Of a DNA stretch of 46,631 bases, positions 29,157 to 37,383 are shown piece after piece. Below the pieces are notes generated by a model. The model was not told where the DNA came from. It worked only from the letters and a program-made list of their open reading frames with translations, and did not search any database. This stretch comes from Candidatus Berkelbacteria bacterium. GTDB taxonomy: Bacteria; Patescibacteriota; UBA1384; XYA2-FULL-43-10; CAINNR01. Each line of letters opens with the position of its first letter. The stretch's first letter is position 1. Position numbers and translations under genes: made by a program. Location: contig JAPLVG010000012.1 of the NCBI GenBank assembly GCA_026397235.1, positions 24,808 to 71,438 of the forward strand. Direction: 5' to 3'.

Positions 29157-29810
29157 TTAGACAAACAGGTCGCTGTCGCTAGCTGCGGCTCCATTTTCGG
29201 TTGGAGCGGTTGCTGGCGCTTGGTTGGAAGCGACATTGGAAGCAGGTGCCCCGGCAATAGGTGCCGGCGATGGTTGTGCTACGCCGCCCGGTGACGATGT
29301 CGGTGCTGGCGAAACTTCAGGTACTGGCGCTTCTCCAACAGAGGCTGGAGGCGCATCTCCGACGCTGTCGGCCGGAGTCGAGACATCTACTTCGACTGGA
29401 ACGTCAATCGGTCCGCCGCTTTCGCTTTGGACAGGTGAACTATCTGTTGCAGCGCTTGTCTGGGTAGACTGCCCAGCCGCGAATGCATCAGTTTCCAGTG
29501 GTTTGGACCCACCGGCCACATCATCACCTTGTGGAACTTCGGCCCCGACGCTATCGGTCGGGACTAACGGAGTGACCTCCTCTACAACAGGAGTTTCGTC
29601 CGCTTTCTTTTCCACCATTGAAGTTAGCTCATCAGCGGTTTTGCCGGTCAACTTCTCTAAATGGTTGACACCAACAATAACGGCTGATGGCTTGCCGTTT
29701 TTTGTTAAAACATACATTGAGTCCGACCCCTCAACTTCGTCAATAATCTTATTGAAATTATCTCTGGCCTCTGTCACCGGCAGAATCTTATCGATATCGA
29801 CTTCTAGCAC
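29157..29810 (-). CDS. Phd/YefM-type antitoxin domain with long disordered tail
   Basis: Residues 1-60 (ILPVTEARDNFNKIIDEVEG, YVLTKNGKPSAVIVGVNHLEKL) match the Phd/YefM antitoxin fold, which dimerises, binds operator DNA and neutralises a Doc or YoeB toxin through its C-terminus. Here the C-terminal ~155 residues are a disordered tail of Pro, Ala, Ser, Glu and Val ending DSDLFV. No toxin gene is adjacent; the next genes are dedA and a small plus-strand ORF. The GTG start at 29810 has GGAGG four bases upstream. It may be a solitary regulator using the Phd domain for DNA binding. The ORF in the other strand over this region is a shadow of the biased composition. Confidence 0.85.
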   Translation of the reverse strand: MLEVDIDKILPVTEARDNFNKIIDEVEGSDSMYVLTKNGKPSAVIVGVNHLEKLTGKTADELTSMVEKKADETPVVEEVTPLVPTDSVGAEVPQGDDVAGGSKPLETDAFAAGQSTQTSAATDSSPVQSESGGPIDVPVEVDVSTPADSVGDAPPASVGEAPVPEVSPAPTSSPGGVAQPSPAPIAGAPASNVASNQAPATAPTENGAAASDSDLFV

Positions 29811-29856
29811 ATTCCCTCCGCCACTTCATTAATGAACTTTTATAGTATTTTGTGGC

Positions 29857-29923
29857 GCCCTCCGTAGCGAACATTCGTTTGCGAGGATGTAAACCTCGAG
29901 ACGAATTTGAGCGAAGGACGGGC
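29857..29923. repeat. Palindromic repeat centred on CGAGGATGTAAACCTCG
   Basis: GCCCTCCGTAGCGAACATTCGT...GCGAGG is inverse, with mismatches, to CCTCGAGACGAATTTGAGCGAAGGACGGGC. It is the only copy in the window. It lies between the Phd-like gene and the plus-strand gene at 30075; otherwise that gap holds only promoter-like sequence. Confidence 0.7.
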
Positions 29924-30030
29924 TTTCCACTAAATTACTTTTAACTTTCGTTGTTTCCATTATAGCTGATCTGGAGGCGTTTGTCAATTGGCGCGGGATT
30001 TTTTCTAAACATGTATTGATAAAATTGATG

Positions 30031-30039
30031 TGTTATAAT
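30031..30039 (+). promoter_or_regulatory. Extended -10 promoter element
   Basis: TGTTATAAT is an extended -10 with a perfect TATAAT, 36 bases before the GTG start at 30075. No good -35 at 17 bases is seen. Confidence 0.5.
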
Positions 30040-30074
30040 ACATGACGGTAAACAAATCCAAGGGAGATGGTCTT

Positions 30075-30338
30075 GTGCCTATCGACCCGAATGAAACATG
30101 CAAAACAACATGCCCTTGTATCGAGTCCAAGACTATGTGTCGTTTTGAGCCGTATGACATGATTGACCATTCTCTTGGTGGAAAAACTATCACCTATTCG
30201 GGATGGTGGTGTCTAGTAAAGCTATGTGAAGTATCCCCCGATCGTCCGCGACCTTGCGGTGTCACTCAACACCAAGTTGACCGCTACGCTGTTTTGTTGA
30301 AACAGCGCTTGGATAGCATTCAAGCTTCAGTTGAATGA
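30075..30338 (+). CDS. Unknown small Cys-containing protein
   Basis: The 87-residue protein starts at GTG (VPIDPNETCKTTCPCIESK) with AAGGGAG eight bases upstream. The track's ATG at 30042 lies before this SD. It has seven Cys: CKTTCPC, MCRF, WWCLVKLC and PRPCG, so metal binding or disulfides are possible. The window's other CxxC proteins are not homologous by eye. An intrinsic terminator follows. Unknown function. Confidence 0.7.
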   Translation: MPIDPNETCKTTCPCIESKTMCRFEPYDMIDHSLGGKTITYSGWWCLVKLCEVSPDRPRPCGVTQHQVDRYAVLLKQRLDSIQASVE

Positions 30339-30363
30339 TTGGCTAGACGATATGTTATCTACT

Positions 30364-30387
30364 TCCGCCACACCGGCGGATTTTTTT
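30364..30387 (+). terminator. Terminator of the gene at 30075
   Basis: TCCGCC-ACACC-GGCGGA is followed by seven T residues. It is also immediately downstream of rmlD on the opposite strand. Confidence 0.88.
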
Positions 30388-31252
30388 ATAGCCCCTGATT
30401 TTCTTTTAGGATTTCAATACATTTTGCCAGGGATTCTTGCCAGGGAACGGTTTTGACGTCGAGTTTCTGAATCTTTTTGCAATTTAGTGGCGAGTACTTT
30501 GGTCGCTCAGCGGTTAGTGTTTCACCTCGGCTGGCTGCATATTCAAATGATGTTTGTGGTAAAACCTTGGCTTTTCCGCCAGATAACTTAACAATTTCCT
30601 GGGCAAAATCAAACCAGGAACACTTTCCGTCACCGGCAAAATGATAAAGTCCGTATTCTGTTTTATCCAAAAGCATTTTCATTGCAATGGCTAAATCGTA
30701 GGCGTAGGTTGGACAGCCGATTTGATCTGACACAACTTTCAATTCCTCCTTCTCTGATCCAAGCTTAGCGATGGTTTTAACGAAGTTTTTTCCAAAGGGG
30801 GAGTAAAGCCAGGCGGTGCGAAGGATGAAATATTTTCCACCAACTTCAGCCACAGTTTTTTCTGACTCCAGTTTTGTTTGGCCGTAATATGAAAGCGGAT
30901 TTGTCTCATCGGTTTCAACATATGGCTTGGATTTTTTACCATCAAAAACAAAATCAGTTGAAACATGGAAAAATATAGCATCGACTTTTTTGGCTGCAGC
31001 CGCCAGATTTTTGGCTCCGTCAACATTAATTTTTCTTGCTAGCTCTTTCTCAATCTCAGCTTGGTCAACTGCAGTGTAAGCAGCGGCATTAATTACGACT
31101 TCTGGTTTTTTCGTATCAATGAAATTGTTGACAGTTTTAGCGTCTGTAATATCGAGTTCGTCGCGGTCAGTCAAAATTAAATCACTGCCAGCAAAAACAT
31201 CTTGAAGTGTTAGACCAAGTTGGCCATTAGCACCGGTGATTAAAATTTTCAT
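30386..31252 (-). CDS. rmlD: dTDP-4-dehydrorhamnose reductase RmlD
   Basis: The 288-residue short-chain-type reductase performs the last step to dTDP-L-rhamnose. Visible are the nucleotide site ITGANGQLG (residues 5-13), NAAAYTAVDQAE, HVSTDFVFDG with the catalytic Ser/Thr region, and YYGQTKLESEK with Tyr123 and Lys127. Length and motifs fit the family. It overlaps rmlB by four bases, so the two are co-translated. It is the last gene of a rmlA-C-B-D series. Confidence 0.96.
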   Translation of the reverse strand: MKILITGANGQLGLTLQDVFAGSDLILTDRDELDITDAKTVNNFIDTKKPEVVINAAAYTAVDQAEIEKELARKINVDGAKNLAAAAKKVDAIFFHVSTDFVFDGKKSKPYVETDETNPLSYYGQTKLESEKTVAEVGGKYFILRTAWLYSPFGKNFVKTIAKLGSEKEELKVVSDQIGCPTYAYDLAIAMKMLLDKTEYGLYHFAGDGKCSWFDFAQEIVKLSGGKAKVLPQTSFEYAASRGETLTAERPKYSPLNCKKIQKLDVKTVPWQESLAKCIEILKENQGL

Positions 31253-32268
31253 TTTACTTTTTCGTTAGATTCTTTACGATTGGTGTCCAGATATTCTTTG
31301 GAGATAATTCTCTGCCACCACTCTTCATTTTCTTTGTACCAGTCGACTGTCTTTTTGATTCCCTCAGTAAAATTTACGGTTGGCTGCCAACCGAGTTCTT
31401 GGCTAATTTTTGTGTGATCGATGGCATAACGCATGTCGTGACCTCTGCGATCCTCAACAAAAGTTTTCAAGGAGTCGGGTTTGCCGGTAGCTCCCAGAAT
31501 TGCGTCTGCAACTTCCAAGCCGTTTTTCTCGGAATCACCACCGATACAGTATGTTTCGCCTGATTTTCCTTTGTGAATGATCAAATCAATTGCCGAGCAG
31601 TGATCGGTAACGTACAAATAATCGCGGATTGCTTTCCCCGTTCCGTAAATAGGCAAATTCTTGTCTTGAAATGCATTGGTGATAAAAAGTGGAATGACTT
31701 TTTCTGGGAAATGATATGGGCCATAATTATTGGAGCAATTAGAAATGGTTATATCAAGACCGAAGGTGTCGTGATAGGCCCTGACCAAATGATCTGACCC
31801 AGCTTTTGACGCCGAATATGGTGAGTGTGGCGCATAAAGTGTTTCTTCATTAAACTTCAGTTCCGGTTTATCAAGCGGCAGCGCACCGAAAACTTCATCA
31901 GTTGAGACATAATGGAATCGCTTGATATTTTTTTCTTTCGCAACGTCGAGCAAAACCTGAGTGCCGACGACATTTGTTTCGACAAAAACCGCTGGGCCAG
32001 TAATTGATCGGTCAACGTGTGATTCAGCGGCGAAGTGGACGACCATGTCGCAACCATCCATTGCTTCCTCAACTTTTTCCCGATCGCAAACGCTGCCATA
32101 AACAAATTTGTAGTGCGGATTTTTTTCAACTGATTTTAAGTTCTCGAGATTGCCAGCGTAGGTTAGCGCATCCAAATTGACAAACGAATAATCCGGATAC
32201 TTTTCCATCATGTAAAGGATGAAATTTGAGCCAATAAAACCTGCTCCACCGGTGACTAAAATTTTCAT
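31249..32268 (-). CDS. rmlB: dTDP-glucose 4,6-dehydratase RmlB
   Basis: The 339-residue NAD-dependent enzyme forms dTDP-4-keto-6-deoxyglucose, the second step of the rhamnose pathway. VTGGAGFIGSNF binds NAD; STDEVFG (122-128) holds the catalytic Thr, Asp and Glu; YSASK (151-155) is the Tyr/Lys pair; NNYGPYHFPEKVIPLF and YCIGGDSEKNGLEV are family signatures. It has a short C-terminal tail rich in Glu/Lys. It overlaps rmlD by four bases. Confidence 0.97.
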   Translation of the reverse strand: MKILVTGGAGFIGSNFILYMMEKYPDYSFVNLDALTYAGNLENLKSVEKNPHYKFVYGSVCDREKVEEAMDGCDMVVHFAAESHVDRSITGPAVFVETNVVGTQVLLDVAKEKNIKRFHYVSTDEVFGALPLDKPELKFNEETLYAPHSPYSASKAGSDHLVRAYHDTFGLDITISNCSNNYGPYHFPEKVIPLFITNAFQDKNLPIYGTGKAIRDYLYVTDHCSAIDLIIHKGKSGETYCIGGDSEKNGLEVADAILGATGKPDSLKTFVEDRRGHDMRYAIDHTKISQELGWQPTVNFTEGIKKTVDWYKENEEWWQRIISKEYLDTNRKESNEKVK

Positions 32269-32282
32269 AAAACTCCTTGAAC

Positions 32283-32341
32283 TACTAATATATCTTCCGA
32301 CAGGTGACCCTGTGGGCGAATCTAGCTATTATACTAATAAA
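32283..32341. repeat. ACTAATATA-type repeat with nested fragment
   Basis: The words ACTAATATA and TAGCTATTATACTAAT match ACTAATGTACTAATTTAGCTAATATACGAAT at 32907-32942. About 28 bases (TCTTCCGACAGGTGACCCTGTGGGCG) are nested between them. That piece also occurs inside the GTCATTGCGAG-type repeats at 19443 and 39549. Confidence 0.6.
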
Positions 32342-32350
32342 CCAGATTAT

Positions 32351-32899
32351 TCATTCAAAATTTATATCACTATCTTTTAAAAGCGGGGCGTTTTTGTCTT
32401 TGTCAGACAATATTGGATCGTCAATTTCCCAATCAACCCCAATTTCCGGATCGTCAAAGCGAATGCTTCGATCGTGCTCGCTGGAATAATATTCGTCAAC
32501 TTTGTATTGAAATTCAACATCGGGAGTTAGAGTCAAAAATCCGTGGCCGAAACCGCGCGGGGCAAAAGCCTGGCGCTTATTTTCTGCCGAGATCTCGATT
32601 TTAATCCATTTTTTGTAGGTTGGAGAATTTTTTCGCAGATCAACGATGATATCCAATACCGCGCCTTTGGTGCAACGGGTAAGTTTGGCTTGCGCCATCG
32701 GATTATTTTGGAAATGAATTCCGCGCAGAGTTCCTTTCTCGGCTGAAAATGAGTGGTTGTCCTGAACAAAATTGGCGTTAATTCCCAGATCAGATAGCTT
32801 TTTTTTGCTGTATGATTCCATAAACCAACCACGGTTGTCGCCAAAAACATCAGGTTCGATAATTTTTATCTCAGGGATTTCGGTATCGACGATTTTCAT
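32351..32899 (-). CDS. rmlC: dTDP-4-dehydrorhamnose 3,5-epimerase RmlC
   Basis: The 182-residue cupin epimerises the keto sugar at C3 and C5. Signatures: DNRGWFMESY, FVQDNHSFSAEKGTLRGIHFQ with the catalytic His62, and FAPRGFGHGFLTL followed by the Tyr132 region (FQYKVDEYY). No residue is missing. Separated from rmlB by about 80 bases of repeat, from rmlA by about 55 bases. Confidence 0.96.
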   Translation of the reverse strand: MKIVDTEIPEIKIIEPDVFGDNRGWFMESYSKKKLSDLGINANFVQDNHSFSAEKGTLRGIHFQNNPMAQAKLTRCTKGAVLDIIVDLRKNSPTYKKWIKIEISAENKRQAFAPRGFGHGFLTLTPDVEFQYKVDEYYSSEHDRSIRFDDPEIGVDWEIDDPILSDKDKNAPLLKDSDINFE

Positions 32900-32906
32900 A
32901 AAAACC

Positions 32907-32942
32907 TCTAATTACTAATGTACTAATTTAGCTAATATACGA
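32907..32942. repeat. ACTAATGTA-type short repeat
   Basis: TTACTAATGTACTAATTTAGCTAATATACGAAT lies between rmlA and rmlC and is a plain copy of the repeat that is interrupted at 32283-32341. Confidence 0.55.
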
Positions 32943-32954
32943 ATAGAAAAATGA

Positions 32955-33830
32955 TTATTTTTTTGCTTCCCGTTCGACTCGGCGCAAGTAATCGGCATAA
33001 GAGGATTTGCCCATTTTTTCAATTGCAGCATCCAATTTTTTATCATCAATCCAACCTTGGCGGTAAGCAATTTCTTCGACGCAGGCAATATTCATACCGG
33101 TCATCTCTTGCATAATTTGAACGTAATTATTAGCTTTAATCATCGCGGCGTGAGTCCCTGTATCCAACCAAGCCAGGCCGCGCGGCAAAACCGTGACCTC
33201 TAATTCTCCGCGGTCCAAAAACTTACGATTTAAATCGGTTATTTCCAATTCGCCGCGTGGAGATGGCGCTAAATTCTTGGCTTCTTTAACAACCTCCGGG
33301 CCGTAGAAATAGAGTCCGGGAATTGCGTAACTGGATTTTGGATGCTCCGGTTTTTCCTCAATCGATAGAACTTTGCCGTTTTTGTCAAAATCAACAACAC
33401 CGAAACGCTCCGGATCCGGCACGTGGTAGGCGAAAATGTGGCCGCCCTTTTTAATTTTGCAAGCATCTTTCAAAATTCCAGTTAGCCCAGCGGAGTAATA
33501 AATATTATCGCCAAGAATCATAGCAACAGAATCGTCCCCAATAAATTCGTCTCCAATGATAAATGCCTCAGCTAAACCGTTTGGTTCCGGCTGAACTTTG
33601 TAGGAGAATTTCATACCAATGTCTGATCCATCGCCAAGAAGTTTTTCAAAGTTTGGCAGATCATGAGGTGTGGAAATGATCAAAATCTCTTTAATTCCCG
33701 CCAACATTAAAACTGAGAGAGGATAATAGATCATTGGCTTGTCATAAATAGCCATCATTTGTTTTGAAACCGCAATCGTTGCCGGGTAAAGTCGTGTGCC
33801 GGCGCCACCGGCTAAAATTATACCTTTCAT
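32955..33830 (-). CDS. rmlA: Glucose-1-phosphate thymidylyltransferase RmlA
   Basis: The 291-residue nucleotidyltransferase makes dTDP-glucose from glucose-1-phosphate and dTTP. Signatures: [17 protein letters not shown] (sugar-nucleotide site, G-x-G-T-R), [19 protein letters not shown], and [13 protein letters not shown] with the metal-binding Asp. The rest ([30 protein letters not shown]) fits RmlA well. The leader has AAAGGAG before the ATG, so it is a real SD start. First gene of the rhamnose series. Confidence 0.97.
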   Translation of the reverse strand: MKGIILAGGAGTRLYPATIAVSKQMMAIYDKPMIYYPLSVLMLAGIKEILIISTPHDLPNFEKLLGDGSDIGMKFSYKVQPEPNGLAEAFIIGDEFIGDDSVAMILGDNIYYSAGLTGILKDACKIKKGGHIFAYHVPDPERFGVVDFDKNGKVLSIEEKPEHPKSSYAIPGLYFYGPEVVKEAKNLAPSPRGELEITDLNRKFLDRGELEVTVLPRGLAWLDTGTHAAMIKANNYVQIMQEMTGMNIACVEEIAYRQGWIDDKKLDAAIEKMGKSSYADYLRRVEREAKK

Positions 33831-33854
33831 AAGCTCCTTTCAGTCGCTAATAAT

Positions 33855-33944
33855 GTGGAAACCACACAGATTTATGACACAGAACAAACACAGAAAAGAC
33901 GACTTCTGTGGATTGTCAGTGTAAATATCAGTGTAGTTTCTTCC
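33855..33944. repeat. ATCTGTG-type palindromic repeat upstream of rmlA
   Basis: GTGGAAACCACACAGATTTATGACACAG is inverse to the other half, which ends CAGTGTAAATATCAGTGTAGTTTCTTCC. Close to the copy at 21099-21185. Confidence 0.85.
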
Positions 33945-33989
33945 TTGATATGAATTTACCATCAAATCTTTCAAAATTCAACTTTTGTT

Positions 33990-34078
33990 TAGGACTTGCG
34001 TAACGGAGTTCAAACTTTAGTTTGTTCTCTGGCACGCTAAAGCGTGGTCTCCGGTATTTTGCGTAAGTCCTGTTTTAT
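33990..34078. repeat. CTAAAG-type palindromes with AGGACTTACGC inverted ends
   Basis: The outer ends AGGACTTGCGTAACGGAG and CTCCGGTATTTTGCGTAAGTCCT are inverted. Inside are CAAACTTTAGTTTG and CACGCTAAAGCGTG. This is the cleanest example of the family as a bounded element. Confidence 0.85.
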
Positions 34079-34096
34079 TGATATAGTTTTTGAGCA

Positions 34097-35374
34097 ATGA
34101 GTGAAACCAAAAAGTTAGTTAAAAGTAGTTTCATTATTTTTGCCGGCACAATTGTCGGCAGTGTTTTTTCCTATCTCTTCAATATGTTGATGGGTCGCTA
34201 TCTAGGTCCAAAGTCGTATGGCGAAATGACGGCATTAATGTCGCTTTTAATGATAATTTCGGTCGCCGGCGGAGCAATATTAACAGTCGTAATGCGCTAT
34301 TCCAGTGAGCTTTACTCTGGCGGAAAATATCGAGCGCTGAAAAAACTTTTCGCTATTTTTACCCGCTATGTCTATTTTCTTTCGCTGGCATTAATCTTAA
34401 TTCTTTTAGTTTTGGTTAAACCAATCGCTAACTATTTCTCGATTGATAGTTTGTTGCCAGTATTTATTGCATTTTCCAGTTTGATTTTTGGTTTAGTTAT
34501 GATGGTTAATAAGGGGGTGCTGCAAGGAGCGCAAAGGTTTACCGCAGTTTCATTTCTTGGCGTTCTTGAGATGGCACTGCGCTTGGCTTTGGGAATATTT
34601 TTGGTAAAAATCGGTTTCGCCGTTTCCGGCGCACTTTTGGCAATCGTCGTCGCTACAGCCGTAAGTTACTTGGTTACGTTTGTGTCAATAAAACCAATAT
34701 TTCAAAATCTCTCTGGAGATAAAATTTCCAAAAATCATCTTTTTGACAAAAAAGAAATTGTAAAATATTTTGGACCAGCGTTTTTGTCATCAGTACTCTT
34801 GATCATCGCTCTGAACTTAGATGTAATTTTGGTTAAACACTATTTTTCTCCGACTGATGCCGGAATGTATGCCGCTATCTCTGCCATCGGTAAAATTGTA
34901 CTTTATATCACAGCACCAATTATTACCGTTATGTTTCCAATGATTTCAGAAAAAACCGTTTCCGGTGAACGACACTATAAACTACTGTTTTTCTCAATGC
35001 TGTTTGTAATTATTGGTGCACTTTTGGTTTTGATTGCCTATGTCATCGCCCCGGCAAAAATCATTGGTATTCTTTATGGCCAACAGTATGTTCCTCTCTA
35101 TTATCTTCTGCCGGAAATTGGTTTAGCTGTTTTGCTTTATTCGTTAATTAATTTATTGACCAGCTATTATTTGGTGGTTAAAGATTTTCATTTTTTATGG
35201 TTTTTTCTCGTTGCCGTCATAGGTTTAGTGACCGCAATTTCACTTTATCATCCATCACTACTTATTGTTGTCCGACTAATGATTCTGGATTTTGGCTTGC
35301 TTTTTGCCGCCATAATAGGGTATTATCTTTTTAGCAAAAAAGATCAAATTAAATTATTCTTGAGGGGAGAGTAA
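34097..35374 (+). CDS. Polysaccharide flippase (Wzx/MATE-like)
   Basis: The 425-residue protein has about 12 membrane helices and the Wzx/MurJ-like layout, with KLVKSSFIIFAGTIVGSVFSYLFNMLMGRYLGPKSYGEM at the start (a family signature: LG...G). Such flippases move lipid-linked sugar repeats across the membrane. It is the first plus-strand gene of the glycan region and is followed after 17 bases by the GT2-UXS fusion, so the two are likely co-transcribed. Substrate cannot be inferred. No SD. Confidence 0.9.
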   Translation: MSETKKLVKSSFIIFAGTIVGSVFSYLFNMLMGRYLGPKSYGEMTALMSLLMIISVAGGAILTVVMRYSSELYSGGKYRALKKLFAIFTRYVYFLSLALILILLVLVKPIANYFSIDSLLPVFIAFSSLIFGLVMMVNKGVLQGAQRFTAVSFLGVLEMALRLALGIFLVKIGFAVSGALLAIVVATAVSYLVTFVSIKPIFQNLSGDKISKNHLFDKKEIVKYFGPAFLSSVLLIIALNLDVILVKHYFSPTDAGMYAAISAIGKIVLYITAPIITVMFPMISEKTVSGERHYKLLFFSMLFVIIGALLVLIAYVIAPAKIIGILYGQQYVPLYYLLPEIGLAVLLYSLINLLTSYYLVVKDFHFLWFFLVAVIGLVTAISLYHPSLLIVVRLMILDFGLLFAAIIGYYLFSKKDQIKLFLRGE

Positions 35375-35391
35375 GTTGCTTAAGGGTTTTG

Positions 35392-37119
35392 ATGAAAAAA
35401 TCTCCCAAACTATCAATCATAATTCCGGCCTACAAAGAAGAAAAGAACATTTACCGGACAATAGACACTATTGTTAAAGCTCACGATGCTCTGAGCTATT
35501 CTTATGAAGTTATTGTCGTAGTTGATGGTTCGCCGGATAAAACTGCCGCCATGGCACGCAGGCACAAATCAAAAAACGTTAAAGTCTTTGAATACCACCC
35601 AAACCATGGCAAGGGCTACGCGCTGAAATTTGGGACTGTAAAAGCTGCTGGTGACATTATCACCTTTACCGACGCTGGCGGCGATTTTGATCCCAGGCAA
35701 TTTGATAAATGCGTTAAACTGATGGAGATTTTTGATGCTGACTTTGTTCTTGGCTCAAAACGTCATCCGGCGTCAAAAGTGAATTATCCAAAAAAACGAC
35801 GAATGTACTCCTGGATTTATCAGCGGGTGATTAAAATAATGTTTGGGTTAAATGTAACTGATACTCAGGCAGGGCTGAAATTCTTGAAGCGCGAAGTAGC
35901 TAAGGATGTCGTTCCTAGAGCTTTAGTTAAACAGTACGCTTTTGATTTGGAGATGCTGGTAATTGCTCATCAGCTTGGATACAGACGAGTTTTTGAGGCA
36001 CCGATTGAATTGGATTTTAACGCTGTCAATAGCGGTATCAATTTCAAAACTATCAAAAAAATGATAACAGATACGCTGGCAGTTTTTTATCGGGCGAGGA
36101 TTTTGAACTATTATCGGAAATCGAACCAGATCCAAAAGATCGAGGCTAAAAAATTGCCAGCTGGAGTTAAAAAGAAATATTCGAATAAAAATTATCTGAT
36201 TGCCGGCGGCGCCGGTTTTCTTGGCGCCAACATGGCTAAAAGAATTTTGGAAAATGGCGGCCAGGTTTTGGTTATCGATAATTTGCAAACAGGCAACAGT
36301 CGAAATTTGGCGGAGTTGAAAAAATTCAAAAAATTCTCGTTTAAAAAACATGACATTTGCCAACCACTAAAATTTGGCGGGAATTTTGATTTTGTTCTAA
36401 ACTATGCTTGCCCGGCGTCACCGCCAAAGTATTATCTCGATCCAATTAAAACCTTGGAAACTTGTTCACTTGGCACGGAGAATTTGCTCAAATTTGCGCT
36501 CTCAAATGATGCAAGATTTTTTCATACTTCAACATCCGAAGTTTACGGCGATCCACTGGAACATCCGCAGAAAGAAAGTTACGCCGGCAACGTGCAATCG
36601 TATAGCATGAGATCTTGTTATGATGAAGGTAAGCGTTACGCTGAAGCATTAATTTATCAGGCGAGACATCAGAAAGGTATCAATACTGGCATCGTGCGAA
36701 TTTTTAATACCTATGGCCCGCTGATGGATCCAGATGACGGCAGAGTAGTTTCTAATTTCATCAAGCAAGCATTATCCGGTGATGACATTACAATCCAAGG
36801 TAGCGGGAAACAGACACGATCATTTTGCTTTGTCGATGATCAAATTGACGCCCAGCTTAAATTTATCCACTCTGATCTTGAAGGGCCAATCAATATCGGC
36901 AATCCGGTTGAGTTCACTATGCTCGAACTGGCGGAAAAGATTATTAAATTAACCGACTCGAAATCAAAAATTGTTCATATTCCGCCGGCAATTTCCGATC
37001 CAAAAATGCGCAAACCAGACATATCATTGGCAAAAAAACAATTGAATTGGACACCGAAAATTGTTTTGGATGAGGGTTTAAAACGAACTGTTGACTGGTT
37101 TAAAAGTATTGAATACTAG
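35392..37119 (+). CDS. GT2 glycosyltransferase fused to UXS-like epimerase
   Basis: The 575-residue protein has two domains. Residues 1-240 are a GT2 of the dolichyl-phosphate-mannose-synthase type (LSIIIPAYKEEKNIYRTIDT, VVVDGSPDKTAAMARRH, DAGGDFDP, DTQAGLKFLKREVAK). From about 265 to the end is a UDP-glucuronate decarboxylase (UDP-xylose synthase)-like SDR: AGGAGFLGANMAKRILENGG, YACPASPPKYYLDPIKT, STSEVYGDPLEHPQ, SCYDEGKRYAEAL (YxxxK) and YGPLMDPDDGRVVSNFI. The first would move a sugar to a lipid or glycan; the second would make UDP-xylose. The ATG at 35392 is used (AAGGG five bases upstream); the track's TTG is one codon earlier. No stop or frameshift lies between the domains. Confidence 0.92.
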   Translation: MKKSPKLSIIIPAYKEEKNIYRTIDTIVKAHDALSYSYEVIVVVDGSPDKTAAMARRHKSKNVKVFEYHPNHGKGYALKFGTVKAAGDIITFTDAGGDFDPRQFDKCVKLMEIFDADFVLGSKRHPASKVNYPKKRRMYSWIYQRVIKIMFGLNVTDTQAGLKFLKREVAKDVVPRALVKQYAFDLEMLVIAHQLGYRRVFEAPIELDFNAVNSGINFKTIKKMITDTLAVFYRARILNYYRKSNQIQKIEAKKLPAGVKKKYSNKNYLIAGGAGFLGANMAKRILENGGQVLVIDNLQTGNSRNLAELKKFKKFSFKKHDICQPLKFGGNFDFVLNYACPASPPKYYLDPIKTLETCSLGTENLLKFALSNDARFFHTSTSEVYGDPLEHPQKESYAGNVQSYSMRSCYDEGKRYAEALIYQARHQKGINTGIVRIFNTYGPLMDPDDGRVVSNFIKQALSGDDITIQGSGKQTRSFCFVDDQIDAQLKFIHSDLEGPINIGNPVEFTMLELAEKIIKLTDSKSKIVHIPPAISDPKMRKPDISLAKKQLNWTPKIVLDEGLKRTVDWFKSIEY

Positions 37120-37144
37120 GATTTACGCATCTGTTCACCCGCCT

Positions 37145-37273
37145 TGTCATTGCGAGGTCATTCGACTCTGAGGGAAGAGCCCTCAGGCTCAGACTCGAAG
37201 AGAGGAACGACGAAGCAATCTTTTTAATAGAGATTGCAGCGCCTCTCACTTTGTTCGATGGCTCACAATGACG
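37145..37273. repeat. GTCATTGCGAG-type palindrome with nested hairpin
   Basis: TGTCATTGCGAGG...CACAATGACGA ends enclose GAACGACGAAGCAATCTTTTTAATAGAGATTGC. A further hairpin-like block, TCATTCGACTCTGAGG...CTCAGACTCGAA, is inserted near the left end. No gene lies in the 37120-37383 gap apart from the leader of the kinase gene. Confidence 0.88.
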
Positions 37274-37383
37274 AGTGAGCAGTTAAATTTTTCGATTGCG
37301 AACTAGCTGTGTTATTATCATTTGGTCTGATGATAACCAAGTGCTTCGCAAAACTGAAAATACAGACCACGGAGGATTTTAAA

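Noticed and set aside
29224-29832. 202-codon plus-strand ORF opposite the Phd-like gene
   Set aside because: It is the mirror of the Pro/Ala/Ser-rich tail; the minus frame has the Phd domain and an SD.
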